Shown one piece after another: positions 50,051 through 59,530 of a DNA stretch of 64,000 bases. The position numbers were made by a program, and so were the translations under genes. The DNA is from Massilia sp. Root418 (lineage in GTDB: Bacteria; Pseudomonadota; Gammaproteobacteria; Burkholderiales; Burkholderiaceae_D), in the NCBI RefSeq assembly GCF_001425265.1, contig NZ_LMEC01000001.1, positions 1,074,036 through 1,138,035 of the forward strand, given 5' to 3'. The notes below the pieces were generated by a model. That model was not told the DNA's origin, searched no databases, and saw only the letters and a program-made list of their open reading frames with translations. Every line of letters begins with the position of its first letter. The stretch's first letter is position 1.

Positions 50051-52588
50051 TCAGGCCCGCAGCCCATATTCCCGCAGCAGTGCCCGCGCGCCTTCGCGCA
50101 CCGCTTCCGCGTCCCCATCCCCCTCATCATTCTGCTCGGCAAGCGCGGCGCGCAGGCACGCCAGGGCTGCCGCGTCGTCGCGCGCGCCGCCGTATTCGCC
50201 CAGGTGCAGGCGCGCCAGGCCCAGGTGGCCGTCGGCGCAGCCGTTTTCGACGGCCAGCGCATAGTACTTGCTGCTGCGCCTGATGGCGGCCGCGTGCGCG
50301 CCGCGCTCGCCCGCCTGCGACGCTTCCAGCGCCAGTTCGCCGTGCAAATCGCCCGCCAGCAGGCAGCCCACGCCATCCGCTTCCCGGTAGCTGTTGCTGC
50401 GCGCCGACTTCTCGAAATAGTCCAGCGCTGCCTGGCGGTCGGCCGGGCCGCCCCAGCCGTTGAGCCAGCACAGGCCGGCGTTGCGCTGCGGCAGCGCGTC
50501 GCAGTATTCGCCCCGGTCGGCCAGCTCGATCAGCATGGCGCGGGCGCGCGGCTGGTCCTGGGGACCGCCCTGGCCGTTGAGCAGCATGCAGGCAAAGCTG
50601 TGCGCGGCGCGCCACTTCTCCGGCGCCAGCGATTCGTACAGCGCGCGGGCGGCAGCCAGGTCTTGCCTGCAGCCGGTGCCGTCTTCCAGGAATTCGGCGT
50701 GCATCAAGCGCGCATCCTCATCGCCGGCGGCGGCTGCGCGGCTGATCCAGTAGAACACCTGGACGGGGTCGGCCGGCACGCCGCGTCCGCCTTCGAAGAG
50801 CGCCGCCATCATCACGCAAGCCTTGGCGTCACCTGCCAGGGCGAGCCGCATCTGATAGTCGAAGTCGGCTTCTTCGCGGCCATCGGCATGCAGGCGCCAG
50901 CCCTCGCCACCGCGCCACATGAGCGCGCCGCGCTCCTCGGCCCAATCCTTGGCCGCCTGCACCGCCAGCATGATGGCGCTGTACTGGTCGTCTTCCAACG
51001 CCGGATCGGGGCCGAGGCCCTCATAGGCGGTGGCGGAAAGCTGCCGGCCCTGCTCGTCGTACAGGTGGTAGCCTTCGCCGGGGCGGCGCAGCAGCATGTG
51101 CACGCGCTTGCCGTCGTACAGCAGCCACGCCTTCTCGAATTCGCACGGCAGGATTTCGCGCCCCGCCCCGCCCGACCAGACGCCGAACAGCCTGGCGCCG
51201 CGCCGCACCTTGAAGAACTGCGGCACGCCGTCGTACTGGCCTTCCACGGTGGGCTGGCCGCTGCCGGCGTCCACCCGCCAGGCTTCGATCTTCGTGTACT
51301 GGGCCGGTATCAGCACGCTGCCGTCCGCCAGGAAGGCGCCGGCCAGCCTTGCCTTCTTGCTGGGCACGGCCAGGTAGACCGTGCGGCTAAAGCCGGGCGA
51401 GGACGCGTCCGGTTCGGCCAGCACACTCAGCTTTTCGAACGCCACCGGCAAACCGGGCCCGCCGCTGCGCTGCCAGGTGCCGACCAGGCCGTCCCGGCGC
51501 AGCAGTGCGTCGCCGCCGAACCGGAGTTCTTCGAGTTCGTCGCAATCGGATGTGAACCAGGGGCGGCCATCTTCGAAGAACAGCTCGAACGGGTCGCCTG
51601 CCGCGCGCTGGCCGATCCAGGCTTGCAGCGTGTCGCGGTATTCCAGTTCGGAGAACGCGGGCGCCAGCACGAAGTGGCCGCGCCGGTCGATCAGCCCCTG
51701 CCCCTCGCTGGTGCGCACCCAAGCCACGCCGCAGGCTGCGAACTCGCCCGCTTCCAGGTAGCGCGGCGCGATCGCCATGGCACAGTCTTCATCGAGGTAG
51801 CCGTACAAGCCGTCCAGCGCCGCGACGGCCATGCCGTGCTCGTGGCCGTAGGCATCGCTGAAACGCGGCGCGACGGCCCAGCTGCCGTCCTGGCGCAGGT
51901 AGCCGAAGCGATCGCCGACGCGCGCCACGGCCAGGCCGGTGCCGTCGAAGTCGAACAGCTCGTCCGCGCAGGGCGCCAGCAGCACCGTGCCGTCCGGGCG
52001 TTTCAGCCCGAACTTGCCCTTGCGCTGGAAGATTTGCACTTCGTCCGCGCCGGCGGCCGGCAGGTGCAGCGTGTCCAGGCCCAGTGACAAGGCGGCGTTC
52101 GCGGGATCGAACTGCAGCAGCCCGCCCAGGGCGGCATGGTCGCCGTCCGCCATGGCCGCCTGCAGCGCTTGCCACAGCTGGGTGCACTGGTCCAGGAAGG
52201 ACTCCGCATCGGCGCCGTCCAGCATGAAGTATTCGTTCAGGTCGGCCGTATAGGCGGCGCCATCGCAGCCGCCCAGGAACTGCCGGGCCGCGCCTGCCGC
52301 GTCGGCGTAGCGCGCCGGCTGCGCCAGCAGCGGGTGGCCGGCGGCGAAGTCCAGCAGCAGGCCGATGCGGCGCTCGGCTTCGGTACGCACGGCGTACAGG
52401 CCCGCGCTCACCGAGGGCAGGAATACTTGCTGCGCGTCCTGCGCCGGACCGGTGGCGCCGGCGCTCAGCAGCACCCGCCACAAGGGCGGGATCCAGTTGT
52501 TGGCTTCGGCCACGGCGTCCAGCAGCGCCGGCTCGCCAGCGACGTCCGGCATGCCGCTGCAGGTGTAGAGAAAACTGCGGTTACCCAC
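50051..52588 (-). CDS. WG-repeat and Sel1-repeat protein
   Basis: 845 residues with a GTG start; an ATG at 52552 is an alternative and neither has a good ribosome site. No signal peptide is clear. Residues about 185-560 contain WG/KWG-type beta repeats (RKGKFGLKRPDGTVLLAP, VGDRFGYLRQDGSWAVAPRF, LDGLYGYLDEDCAMAIAPRY, RRGHFVLAPAF). Residues about 610-840 are Sel1-like helical repeats (AKACVMMAALFEGGRGVPADPVQVFYWISRAAAAGDEDARLMHAEFLEDGTG, LGLARLHLGEYGG). Both parts are protein-protein scaffolds. No function is known. It lies between the PAS-LuxR gene (convergent) and an SDR gene upstream on the same strand. Confidence 0.88.
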   Translation of the reverse strand: MGNRSFLYTCSGMPDVAGEPALLDAVAEANNWIPPLWRVLLSAGATGPAQDAQQVFLPSVSAGLYAVRTEAERRIGLLLDFAAGHPLLAQPARYADAAGAARQFLGGCDGAAYTADLNEYFMLDGADAESFLDQCTQLWQALQAAMADGDHAALGGLLQFDPANAALSLGLDTLHLPAAGADEVQIFQRKGKFGLKRPDGTVLLAPCADELFDFDGTGLAVARVGDRFGYLRQDGSWAVAPRFSDAYGHEHGMAVAALDGLYGYLDEDCAMAIAPRYLEAGEFAACGVAWVRTSEGQGLIDRRGHFVLAPAFSELEYRDTLQAWIGQRAAGDPFELFFEDGRPWFTSDCDELEELRFGGDALLRRDGLVGTWQRSGGPGLPVAFEKLSVLAEPDASSPGFSRTVYLAVPSKKARLAGAFLADGSVLIPAQYTKIEAWRVDAGSGQPTVEGQYDGVPQFFKVRRGARLFGVWSGGAGREILPCEFEKAWLLYDGKRVHMLLRRPGEGYHLYDEQGRQLSATAYEGLGPDPALEDDQYSAIMLAVQAAKDWAEERGALMWRGGEGWRLHADGREEADFDYQMRLALAGDAKACVMMAALFEGGRGVPADPVQVFYWISRAAAAGDEDARLMHAEFLEDGTGCRQDLAAARALYESLAPEKWRAAHSFACMLLNGQGGPQDQPRARAMLIELADRGEYCDALPQRNAGLCWLNGWGGPADRQAALDYFEKSARSNSYREADGVGCLLAGDLHGELALEASQAGERGAHAAAIRRSSKYYALAVENGCADGHLGLARLHLGEYGGARDDAAALACLRAALAEQNDEGDGDAEAVREGARALLREYGLRA

Positions 52589-52603
52589 GCCCGGGCCGCG
52601 CCG

Positions 52604-53380
52604 TTACATGGCGGTCATGCCATCGTCGGCGGAAATCACGGCGCCGTTGATGAAGTGCGAGTCGTCGCCGGCCAGCAAGAGCAGCAGGCCGTCCAGGTCT
52701 TCCGGCTTGCCGGGCCGGCGGCGCGGCAGCATGTCGATCAGTTTGCGGCCCTGCTCGCTGGCAAAATAGTCTTCGTTGATCTCGGTGGATATATAGCCGG
52801 GGCAGATGGCGTTGGTGTTGATGCCGTATTTGCCCCACTCCACCGCCATGGCCTTGGTCATCTGCACCACGCCCGCCTTGCTCATGCAGTACACGCCGAT
52901 CTGCGGCAGCACGCGCAAGCCCGCCACGGAGGCGATGTTGATGATGCGGTGCTGCTTTTTCGGGTCGCCCTTGGCGCGCGCGATCATGCGCTTGGCGGTT
53001 TCCTGCGCCACGAAGAAGGCGCCGCGCAGGTTGGTATCCATCACAAAGGCATAATCCTCGGGCGTGACGTCCACCAGCCGTTGCGTGGTGGAGACACCCG
53101 AATTATTGACCAGGATGTCGATCTGGCCCGCTTCGGTCTCGGCATGCGCAATGGCGGACTTGATGCTGGCGTAGTCGGTCACGTCCAGCGCCACCACGTG
53201 GGCCGCCCCGCCGTCCGCTTCGATCTCGGCGCGCAGTTCCTTCAGGCGCTCGATGCGGCGCGACGCCAGCACCACCTGGGCGCCGGCCTGCGCCAGCACC
53301 TTGGCGAAGCGGGCGCCGAGTCCGCTGGAAGCGCCGGTCACCAGCGCAATCTTGCCTTCAAAGTTCACTTCTATACCCAC
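52604..53380 (-). CDS. Short-chain dehydrogenase/reductase
   Basis: 258 residues from a GTG at 53380, chosen because AGGAG lies seven bases before it. NAD(P) site TGASSGLGARFA, NNSG, catalytic Ser-Tyr-Lys as IASVAGLRVLPQIGVYCMSKAG. The C-terminus ISADDGMTAM is typical of FabG-like enzymes. The substrate is unknown. Its place beside ETF-quinone oxidoreductase suggests fatty-acid or hydroxyacyl metabolism. It is divergent from that gene with 173 bases between. Confidence 0.91.
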   Translation of the reverse strand: MGIEVNFEGKIALVTGASSGLGARFAKVLAQAGAQVVLASRRIERLKELRAEIEADGGAAHVVALDVTDYASIKSAIAHAETEAGQIDILVNNSGVSTTQRLVDVTPEDYAFVMDTNLRGAFFVAQETAKRMIARAKGDPKKQHRIINIASVAGLRVLPQIGVYCMSKAGVVQMTKAMAVEWGKYGINTNAICPGYISTEINEDYFASEQGRKLIDMLPRRRPGKPEDLDGLLLLLAGDDSHFINGAVISADDGMTAM

Positions 53381-53553
53381 GGCGCGGCTCCTGTATCGGT
53401 TATTGGCATGTACGTAATCATTACACAAAATGCCAGTATTAGATTGCGGCGTCTAAGATTGTCCCGCAAAATGGCGCCCATCTTGCTAAACTGGCGGAAA
53501 AGAAGCACACTCGTGCTAATTTCTTGCCTCATTCTTATAAAAAGTTACAGACC

Positions 53554-55230
53554 ATGACACAAGCAAACTCCCTGCTGGAACAATACGGCCCGCGCGACGC
53601 AATGGAATATGACGTCGTGATCGTCGGCGGCGGCCCCGCCGGCCTGGCTGCGGCCATCAAGATCAAGCAGCTGGCTGCGGAAAAATGCCAGGAGGTGTCG
53701 GTCGTCGTGCTGGAAAAAGGCGGCGAACTGGGCGCCCACATCCTGTCCGGCGCCGTGATGGATCCGAAGGCGCTGACCGAGCTGATTCCCAACTGGAAGG
53801 AACTGGGCGCGCCGCTGAACACGGAAGTGACCGAAGACCGCTTCCTGTTCATGACCGAAAGCAAGGCTTACCAGGCTCCCAACATGCTGCTGCCGGCCTG
53901 CTTCCAGAACCATGGCAACTATGTCATCTCGCTGGGCAACGTGGTGCGCTGGCTGGGCCAGCAGGCCGAAGCGCTGGGCGTGGAAATCTTCCCCGGTTTT
54001 GCCGCCGCCGAGGTGCTGTACAACGACGACGGCTCGGTCAAGGGCATCGCCACCGGCAATATGGGCGTCAAGCGCGACGGCGAGGCCGGTCCCGACTTCC
54101 AGCTGGGCATGGAACTGCACGGCAAGTACACCCTGTTCGCCGAAGGTGCGCGCGGCCACCTGGGCAAGCAGCTGATGGCCAAATTCGACCTGAACAAGGG
54201 CAAGGATCCGCAATCCTATGGCATCGGCATCAAGGAACTGTGGGAAATCGACCCGGCCAAGCACAAGCCCGGCCTGGTGATCCACACCGCCGGCTGGCCG
54301 CTGGACGCCAAGACCTACGGCGGTTCCTTCCTGTACCACCTGGAAAACAACCAGGTCATGGTGGGCTACGTGGTGGGCCTGAACTATGAGAATCCTTACC
54401 TGTCGCCGTACGAGGAATTCCAGCGCTACAAGACCCATCCGGCCATCCGCACCTTCTTCGAAGGCGGCAAGCGCATTTCCTACGGCGCCCGCGCCATCAC
54501 CGCCGGCGGCCTGCAATCGCTGCCCAAGCTGGTGTTCCCGGGCGGCGCGCTGATCGGCTGCGATGCCGGCTTCCTGAACATGAGCCGCATCAAGGGCTCG
54601 CACGCTGCCATCAAGACCGGCATGCAGGCGGCGCAGGCGGCCTTCGACGCCCTGGCCGCCGGCCGCCAGCACGACGAACTGGCTGCCTACCCGCAGGCGT
54701 TCGAACAGTCCTGGCTGCACGAGGAGCTGCACGTGGCGCGCAACGTCAAGCCATGGCTGAGCAAGGGCCTGTACCTGGGCGCGGTGATGACCGGCATCGA
54801 CCAGCTGATCCTGCGCGGCAAGGCGCCCTGGACCCTGCACCACAGCCACGGCGACCACGAATGCCTGAAGCCGGCCGCCAACTTCCAGCCCATCGCCTAT
54901 CCCAAGCCGGACGGCAAGCTGACCTTTGACCGCCTGTCGTCGGTGTTCATCTCGAACACCAACCATGCCGAGGACCAGCCTATCCACCTGACCTTGAAGA
55001 ACGCCAGCGTGCCGGTGGACGTGAACCTGGCCAAGTACGCCGGCCCGGAGGCGCGCTACTGCCCTGCAGGGGTGTATGAATTCGTCAAGACCGACGAAGG
55101 CCAGGACCGCCTGCAGATCAACGCCCAGAACTGCGTGCACTGCAAGACCTGCGATATCAAGGACCCAACCCAGAACATCGTCTGGGTGACGCCGGAAGGC
55201 GGCGGCGGTCCCAACTATCCCAACATGTAA
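53554..55230 (+). CDS. Electron transfer flavoprotein-ubiquinone oxidoreductase
   Basis: 558 residues from the ATG at 53554. The FAD-binding motif is VVIVGGGPAGLAAAIKIKQL. GAHILSGAVMDPKALTELIP and the membrane-surface region follow. The 4Fe-4S site is at the C-terminus (NCVHCKTCDIKDPTQNIVWVTPEGGGGP, with the fourth Cys in ARYCPAGVYEF). The enzyme passes electrons from ETF, reduced by acyl-CoA dehydrogenases, into the quinone pool. All cluster cysteines are present. A strong terminator follows. Confidence 0.97.
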   Translation: MTQANSLLEQYGPRDAMEYDVVIVGGGPAGLAAAIKIKQLAAEKCQEVSVVVLEKGGELGAHILSGAVMDPKALTELIPNWKELGAPLNTEVTEDRFLFMTESKAYQAPNMLLPACFQNHGNYVISLGNVVRWLGQQAEALGVEIFPGFAAAEVLYNDDGSVKGIATGNMGVKRDGEAGPDFQLGMELHGKYTLFAEGARGHLGKQLMAKFDLNKGKDPQSYGIGIKELWEIDPAKHKPGLVIHTAGWPLDAKTYGGSFLYHLENNQVMVGYVVGLNYENPYLSPYEEFQRYKTHPAIRTFFEGGKRISYGARAITAGGLQSLPKLVFPGGALIGCDAGFLNMSRIKGSHAAIKTGMQAAQAAFDALAAGRQHDELAAYPQAFEQSWLHEELHVARNVKPWLSKGLYLGAVMTGIDQLILRGKAPWTLHHSHGDHECLKPAANFQPIAYPKPDGKLTFDRLSSVFISNTNHAEDQPIHLTLKNASVPVDVNLAKYAGPEARYCPAGVYEFVKTDEGQDRLQINAQNCVHCKTCDIKDPTQNIVWVTPEGGGGPNYPNM

Positions 55231-55250
55231 GCCCGCCAACTGGCAATAAA

Positions 55251-55292
55251 ACAACAGCGCAGCGCCCCCGGGCCCTGCGCTGTTGTGCTTTT
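55251..55292 (+). terminator. Rho-independent terminator after ETF-QO
   Basis: The perfect 12-bp stem ACAACAGCGCAG/CTGCGCTGTTGT (55251-55262 with 55275-55286) is followed by GCTTTT. It starts 20 bases after the stop codon. Confidence 0.85.
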
Positions 55293-55459
55293 GGAACCAT
55301 ACCCGGAGGCCGCCGCCAGTCGATTTTTAAGGTAAGCAATTTTTTTTACGAAATTTCTTCAAAGCACTTAATGCCCGCTTCCAAACGGTCGTCTTGTACT
55401 TGGGAGAGCGCAGAAAAGTACCGCTGCTCTGAATCGAACCCACCTACCAGGAGTTATTC

Positions 55460-56353
55460 ATGCTGAGTCTTCACACCAACGCTGCGGCCCTTTCCGCACA
55501 AAATTCGATCTCCCGCACGCAGAACAGCCTGTCCACGTCGATGACTCGCCTGAGCACCGGCTACCGCATCAACTCGGCAATGGACGACGCCGCCGGCCTG
55601 CAGATCGCAACCCGCCTGAAAGCCCAGACCAGCGGCATGGCAGTTGCAATGCGCAACACCCAGAATTCCATCTCCATGATGCAGACCGCTGAAGGCGCTC
55701 TGGACGAGACCACCAACATCCTGGTCCGCATGAAAGACCTGGCTACCCAGTCCGCCGACGGTTCCTCGACCGACGACGACCGCACCGCGATGCAGTCGGA
55801 ATACGACGCGCTGACCATGGAACTGAGCAACATTCTGTCGAACACCTCGTTCGGCGGCACCACCCTGCTGAGCACCAAGGCCGACTCCAAGTTCAACGCC
55901 AAAGTGACCTTCCAGATCGGTTCGTCGAAAGGCGAAACCATGGACGTCGACCTGACCGCCACCGGCGACAGCTCGCTGACCGACATGCACGCCGACATCG
56001 TTGCTGCAGCAACCAACTACAAGTCGGACGGCACCGCCACCGCCACCGCTGGCTCCGAGATCGCTACCTCGACCGCCGCCAACACCAACATCGACACGCT
56101 GAAAACCGCGATCGACTCGGTTGCCAAGACCCGTTCGGCCCTGGGTGCTGCTTCGAACCGCCTGGACCACGTGTACAACAACCTGTCGAACGTCTCGACC
56201 AACACCAAAAACGCAACCGGCCGTATCATGGACGTGGACTTCGCTTCCGAATCGGCTTCGATGACCTCGAGCCAGATGCTGCTGCAAGCCGGCACCGCGA
56301 TGCTGAAGCAAAGCAACAGCCAGTCCTCGCTGGTTCTGTCCCTGCTGCAATAA
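55460..56353 (+). CDS. Flagellin, lateral-type (LafA-like)
   Basis: 297 residues. The D0/D1 N-terminus is MLSLHTNAAALSAQNSI...LSTGYRINSAMDDAAGLQIATRL and the C-terminus is SSQMLLQAGTAMLKQSNSQSSLVLSLLQ. Only about 150 residues of variable middle separate them, so the filament subunit lacks large D2/D3 domains, as in lateral flagellins. The LSLHTN start also fits these. AGGAG precedes the ATG. Its neighbours are a FliK-like gene and the minus-strand export/switch operon, in line with a second flagellar system. Composition is Thr/Ser/Ala-rich with few Arg, normal for flagellin. No FliA-type promoter was found in 55293-55459. Confidence 0.93.
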   Translation: MLSLHTNAAALSAQNSISRTQNSLSTSMTRLSTGYRINSAMDDAAGLQIATRLKAQTSGMAVAMRNTQNSISMMQTAEGALDETTNILVRMKDLATQSADGSSTDDDRTAMQSEYDALTMELSNILSNTSFGGTTLLSTKADSKFNAKVTFQIGSSKGETMDVDLTATGDSSLTDMHADIVAAATNYKSDGTATATAGSEIATSTAANTNIDTLKTAIDSVAKTRSALGAASNRLDHVYNNLSNVSTNTKNATGRIMDVDFASESASMTSSQMLLQAGTAMLKQSNSQSSLVLSLLQ

Positions 56354-56395
56354 TAGCCAGGGTGTTCCGGGCGCCCGCGCGCCCGGGAGCACAAG

Positions 56396-56426
56396 AGCCA
56401 ACCGGACTTCCGGTTGGCTTTTTTTG
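56396..56426 (+). terminator. Terminator after flagellin
   Basis: The ten-base stem AGCCAACCGG/CCGGTTGGCT has a four-base loop and is followed directly by a long T-run (56418-56425). It lies 43 bases after the flagellin stop. Confidence 0.9.
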
Positions 56427-56449
56427 TTTAAGAGCAGTATGCTTCTTCT

Positions 56450-57397
56450 ATGGCAATAGACCGACTCTCACCGATCAGCTCCTCGCTCAACATCCCCGAC
56501 CGGGTGGTGCGCGAACAGCCCGGCCAGCCCCAGCCCATCCCGCCCGTGGTCCAGGTCCCCGGCGAGGAGGCCAGCTTCTCGCTGCCGCCCGGCCTGTCGC
56601 AGGCGCTGAACGGCGTGGCCGACGCGCAGGAGGCCTTGCTGTCCCAGCAAGGCCTGAAGTCGCTCGCCAATGGGGTGCAGGCGCAGGTAGCCCACCTGGC
56701 CGACCCGGCCGCGCTGCGCCCCGATCAATTGCAGATGTCGCGCCAGCTGGTATGGCAGCAGCCGGACGCCAACACCATGGCCATGTCGTGGGCGGTGATG
56801 GTGCGCACCTACGGCGAACAGCGCGCCGCGCTGATGGAACAGGCCCACGGCCGCCACCTGCCCTCCGGCCTGTTCATGACCGAGCACGGCCAGTCCGCCA
56901 TGCGCGAAGGCCGCGTGACGCCGCAGATGCTCAGTGAAATGGAATCGTGGCGCTTCGCCGTCTATGCCTGGGGCGCGGAAAAGCTGGTGCTGCGCGTGGT
57001 CTCGCGCGACCCCGGCCAGCAGGACGAGCCGCGCCGCCGCCGCGCGCGCGTGGCGATCCGCCTGGAGCTGCACATCGAAGGCATGGGCAAGGTGCTGGTG
57101 CAGATGGAGCCGGCCGGCGACGGCGTGGTGCTGGAGATCGGCGCCAACCAGAACGCCACCATGCAGTTCATGCGCGACATGCTGCCGGAACTGGCCGCCA
57201 TCGTCAGCCGCAACGGCCTGTCGCTGGTGCGCTGCCACCTGATGCGCGAGCTGGCGCCGGTGCGCGAGGAATACAACAACCCCACCCGGGTGCAAACCGC
57301 CATGCTGACCCAGGCCATCTTCAAGGCCATGGCGGAGACCGCCGTGCTGCTGTCGATGCCGCAGCAGCCCAAGGACCTGTTCTCGGCCTCGGCCTAG
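56450..57397 (+). CDS. FliK-like (hook-length control C-domain) flagellar protein
   Basis: 315 residues without signal peptide. The N-terminal third is Pro/Gln-rich and low in structure. The C-terminal 110 residues (RVAIRLELHIEGMGKVLVQMEPAGDGVVLEIGANQNATMQFMRDMLPELAAIVSRNGLSLVRCHL) have the pattern of the FliK C-terminal domain: two amphipathic strands, then a helix with R/MRDxLPxL and a final strand. In lateral flagellar loci a FliK homologue (LafE) lies near the flagellin gene. Here it follows flagellin and is convergent with flhA. The assignment rests on pattern and context only. Confidence 0.6.
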   Translation: MAIDRLSPISSSLNIPDRVVREQPGQPQPIPPVVQVPGEEASFSLPPGLSQALNGVADAQEALLSQQGLKSLANGVQAQVAHLADPAALRPDQLQMSRQLVWQQPDANTMAMSWAVMVRTYGEQRAALMEQAHGRHLPSGLFMTEHGQSAMREGRVTPQMLSEMESWRFAVYAWGAEKLVLRVVSRDPGQQDEPRRRRARVAIRLELHIEGMGKVLVQMEPAGDGVVLEIGANQNATMQFMRDMLPELAAIVSRNGLSLVRCHLMRELAPVREEYNNPTRVQTAMLTQAIFKAMAETAVLLSMPQQPKDLFSASA

Positions 57398-57442
57398 GCC
57401 TGGACCGGACCGCCCCCCGCCGCCGCGACTGCGGCCTGGGCG

Positions 57443-59530
57443 CTAGCCCACCGTACCAATAATGCTCACTTCACGGTTTTCCGGCACTTCATTGTAGGAC
57501 AGCACATGCAGGCCCGGCGCGAACAGGCGCGCGTAGCGCGCCAGCAGCGGGCGGATCTGCGGCAGCACCAGCAGCAGCGGCGGCGTGGCCTGCTGCTTCA
57601 TCTGCTCGCGCGCCACCGGCATGTTGACCTGCAACTGGGCCAGCAGGTGCGGATCGATAGGATAATTGTCCAGCACCACCTTGCCGCTCTGGCGCGCCTG
57701 GTTCAGCGAACCAAGCAGCATGTTTTCCAGCTCGCCGCCCAGGTTGAAGGCCAGCATCTCCGACTTCTGGCCAAACAGGCCGGTGACGATCTGGCGCCGC
57801 AGCGCGCAGCGCACCTCGGCCGCCAGCAAGATGGGGTCCTTGGTGGTTTCCGAGCTGTCAAGCAAGGTGGTGGCGATCGGCACGATGTCCTTGAGCGACA
57901 CGTTCTCGGCCAGCAGCACGCGGAACACCCGCAGCAGCTGGGTGTGCGTGAGCGCCTTGTCCAGCGAGGCGGCCAGCTTGGGCGACAGCGCGCCCAGCCG
58001 CTCCAGGATGGCCGGCACGTCCTCGTGGCGGAACAGCTCCGGCAGGTATTCGCGGATCAGCTTGGAGACGTGGGTGGCGATCGCGCTGGGCGCCTCCACC
58101 ACCTGGTAGCCCAGGCCGAGGGCGTGGGCTTTTTCCGACGATTCTATCCAGATCACCGGCATGCCGTAGGCCGGCTCCACGCCGGGGATGCCGTCCAGCT
58201 TGCCGTACACGGTGGGCGACGGGATGGCCATCAGGCGGTCGGCAAACACTTCGGCCTGCGCCACCACGCTGCCGCTGAGCACCACCGCGTATTGCGAGGG
58301 CTTCAGGCCGAGGTCGTCGCGCACCGCCACCGGCGGCAGCACCATGCCCATGGACTCGGACAGGCTCTGGCGCACGCCGCGGATGCGCTTGGTCAGCGGC
58401 TCGCCGTGCGCCTTGTCGATCAGGCTCACCAGCTTGTAGCCCAGGGTCAGCTGCAGCGGCTGCACGGCCGGCAGGCTCTGCCATTCCAGCTCGGGCGCCT
58501 TCTCTTCGCGCAGCGCGGCCTCGATGGCCTGGATCGCGCTGGTGTCCGGCGCCTTGACCTTGGTGCCCAGGCGCCAGGCCACATAGCCCAGCACGCCGGC
58601 AAAGGTCAGGAACATCAGCCACGGCATGCCCGGCACCACGGCCAGGATGGCCATCAGGCCGGCCGCGCCGCCGATCACGCTTGGCGAGGTCAGCAGCTGG
58701 TTCTTGACGGTGTCCTCGAAATCGCCCGCATCGCTGATGCGGGTCACCAGGATGGCCGAGGCGGCCGACAGCAGCAGCGCCGGGATCTGCGCCACCAGGC
58801 CGTCGCCGATGGTCAGCAGCGCGTACTGGCGGAAGGCGTCGCCGAACGACATGTTCTGCATCAGCGCGCCGATCGCCACGCCGCCCACCATGTTGATGAT
58901 CAGGATCAGGATGGAGGCGACCGCGTCGCCGCGCACGAACTTGGAGGCGCCGTCCATGGCGCCGTAGAAATCGGCCTCCATGGCCACGTCGCGGCGGCGC
59001 ACCTGCGCCTGCTCCTGGTTGATCAGGCCGGCGTTCAGGTCGGCGTCGATCGCCATTTGCTTGCCCGGCAGCGCATCCAGGGTGAAGCGCGCCGACACCT
59101 CGGAAATCCGCTCGGCACCCTTGGTGACCACGATGAAGTTGATGATCATCAGGATCACGAACACCACCAGGCCGACCACGAAATTGCCGCCGATGACGAC
59201 ATTGCCGAAGGCCTCGATCACCCGGCCGGCCGCCCCCGTGCCCTCATGGCCCTTGAGCAGCACCACCCGGGTCGAGGCCACGTTCAGGGTCAGCCGCATC
59301 AGGGTGGTGGCCAGGATCACCGTCGGGAACACCGAGAAGTCCAGCGGCCGCTTGGCCGACACGCTGACCAGGATCACGATCAGCGCCAGCACGATGTTGA
59401 AGGTGAACAGCACGTCCAGCAGGATAGGCGGCAGCGGCAGGATGATCATCCCGAGGATGGCCATCACGAACAGCGGCGTGGCGAACTTATGGCGGCGCAT
59501 TTCGGCGACGAGTCGGTTCAGGAAATTCAT
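57443..59530 (-). CDS. flhA: Flagellar export gate protein FlhA
   Basis: 695 residues, normal length. The N-terminal half has eight membrane helices. The family signature RLTLNVASTRVVLLKGHEGTGAAGRVIEAFG and the FHIPEP loop with DALPGKQMAIDADLNAG and RRRDVAMEADFYGAMDGASKFVRGD are clear. The cytoplasmic C-domain (about 350-695) docks chaperone-substrate complexes. FlhA is part of the proton-driven export gate of the flagellar type III system. It is the last gene of fliM-fliN-fliP-fliQ-fliR-flhB-flhA and its start overlaps the flhB stop by one base. Confidence 0.97.
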   Translation of the reverse strand: MNFLNRLVAEMRRHKFATPLFVMAILGMIILPLPPILLDVLFTFNIVLALIVILVSVSAKRPLDFSVFPTVILATTLMRLTLNVASTRVVLLKGHEGTGAAGRVIEAFGNVVIGGNFVVGLVVFVILMIINFIVVTKGAERISEVSARFTLDALPGKQMAIDADLNAGLINQEQAQVRRRDVAMEADFYGAMDGASKFVRGDAVASILILIINMVGGVAIGALMQNMSFGDAFRQYALLTIGDGLVAQIPALLLSAASAILVTRISDAGDFEDTVKNQLLTSPSVIGGAAGLMAILAVVPGMPWLMFLTFAGVLGYVAWRLGTKVKAPDTSAIQAIEAALREEKAPELEWQSLPAVQPLQLTLGYKLVSLIDKAHGEPLTKRIRGVRQSLSESMGMVLPPVAVRDDLGLKPSQYAVVLSGSVVAQAEVFADRLMAIPSPTVYGKLDGIPGVEPAYGMPVIWIESSEKAHALGLGYQVVEAPSAIATHVSKLIREYLPELFRHEDVPAILERLGALSPKLAASLDKALTHTQLLRVFRVLLAENVSLKDIVPIATTLLDSSETTKDPILLAAEVRCALRRQIVTGLFGQKSEMLAFNLGGELENMLLGSLNQARQSGKVVLDNYPIDPHLLAQLQVNMPVAREQMKQQATPPLLLVLPQIRPLLARYARLFAPGLHVLSYNEVPENREVSIIGTVG

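Noticed and set aside
55293..55459. Search for a FliA (sigma-28) promoter before flagellin
   Set aside because: No TAAA-N15-GCCGATAA-like sequence could be found; only AT-rich stretches are present.
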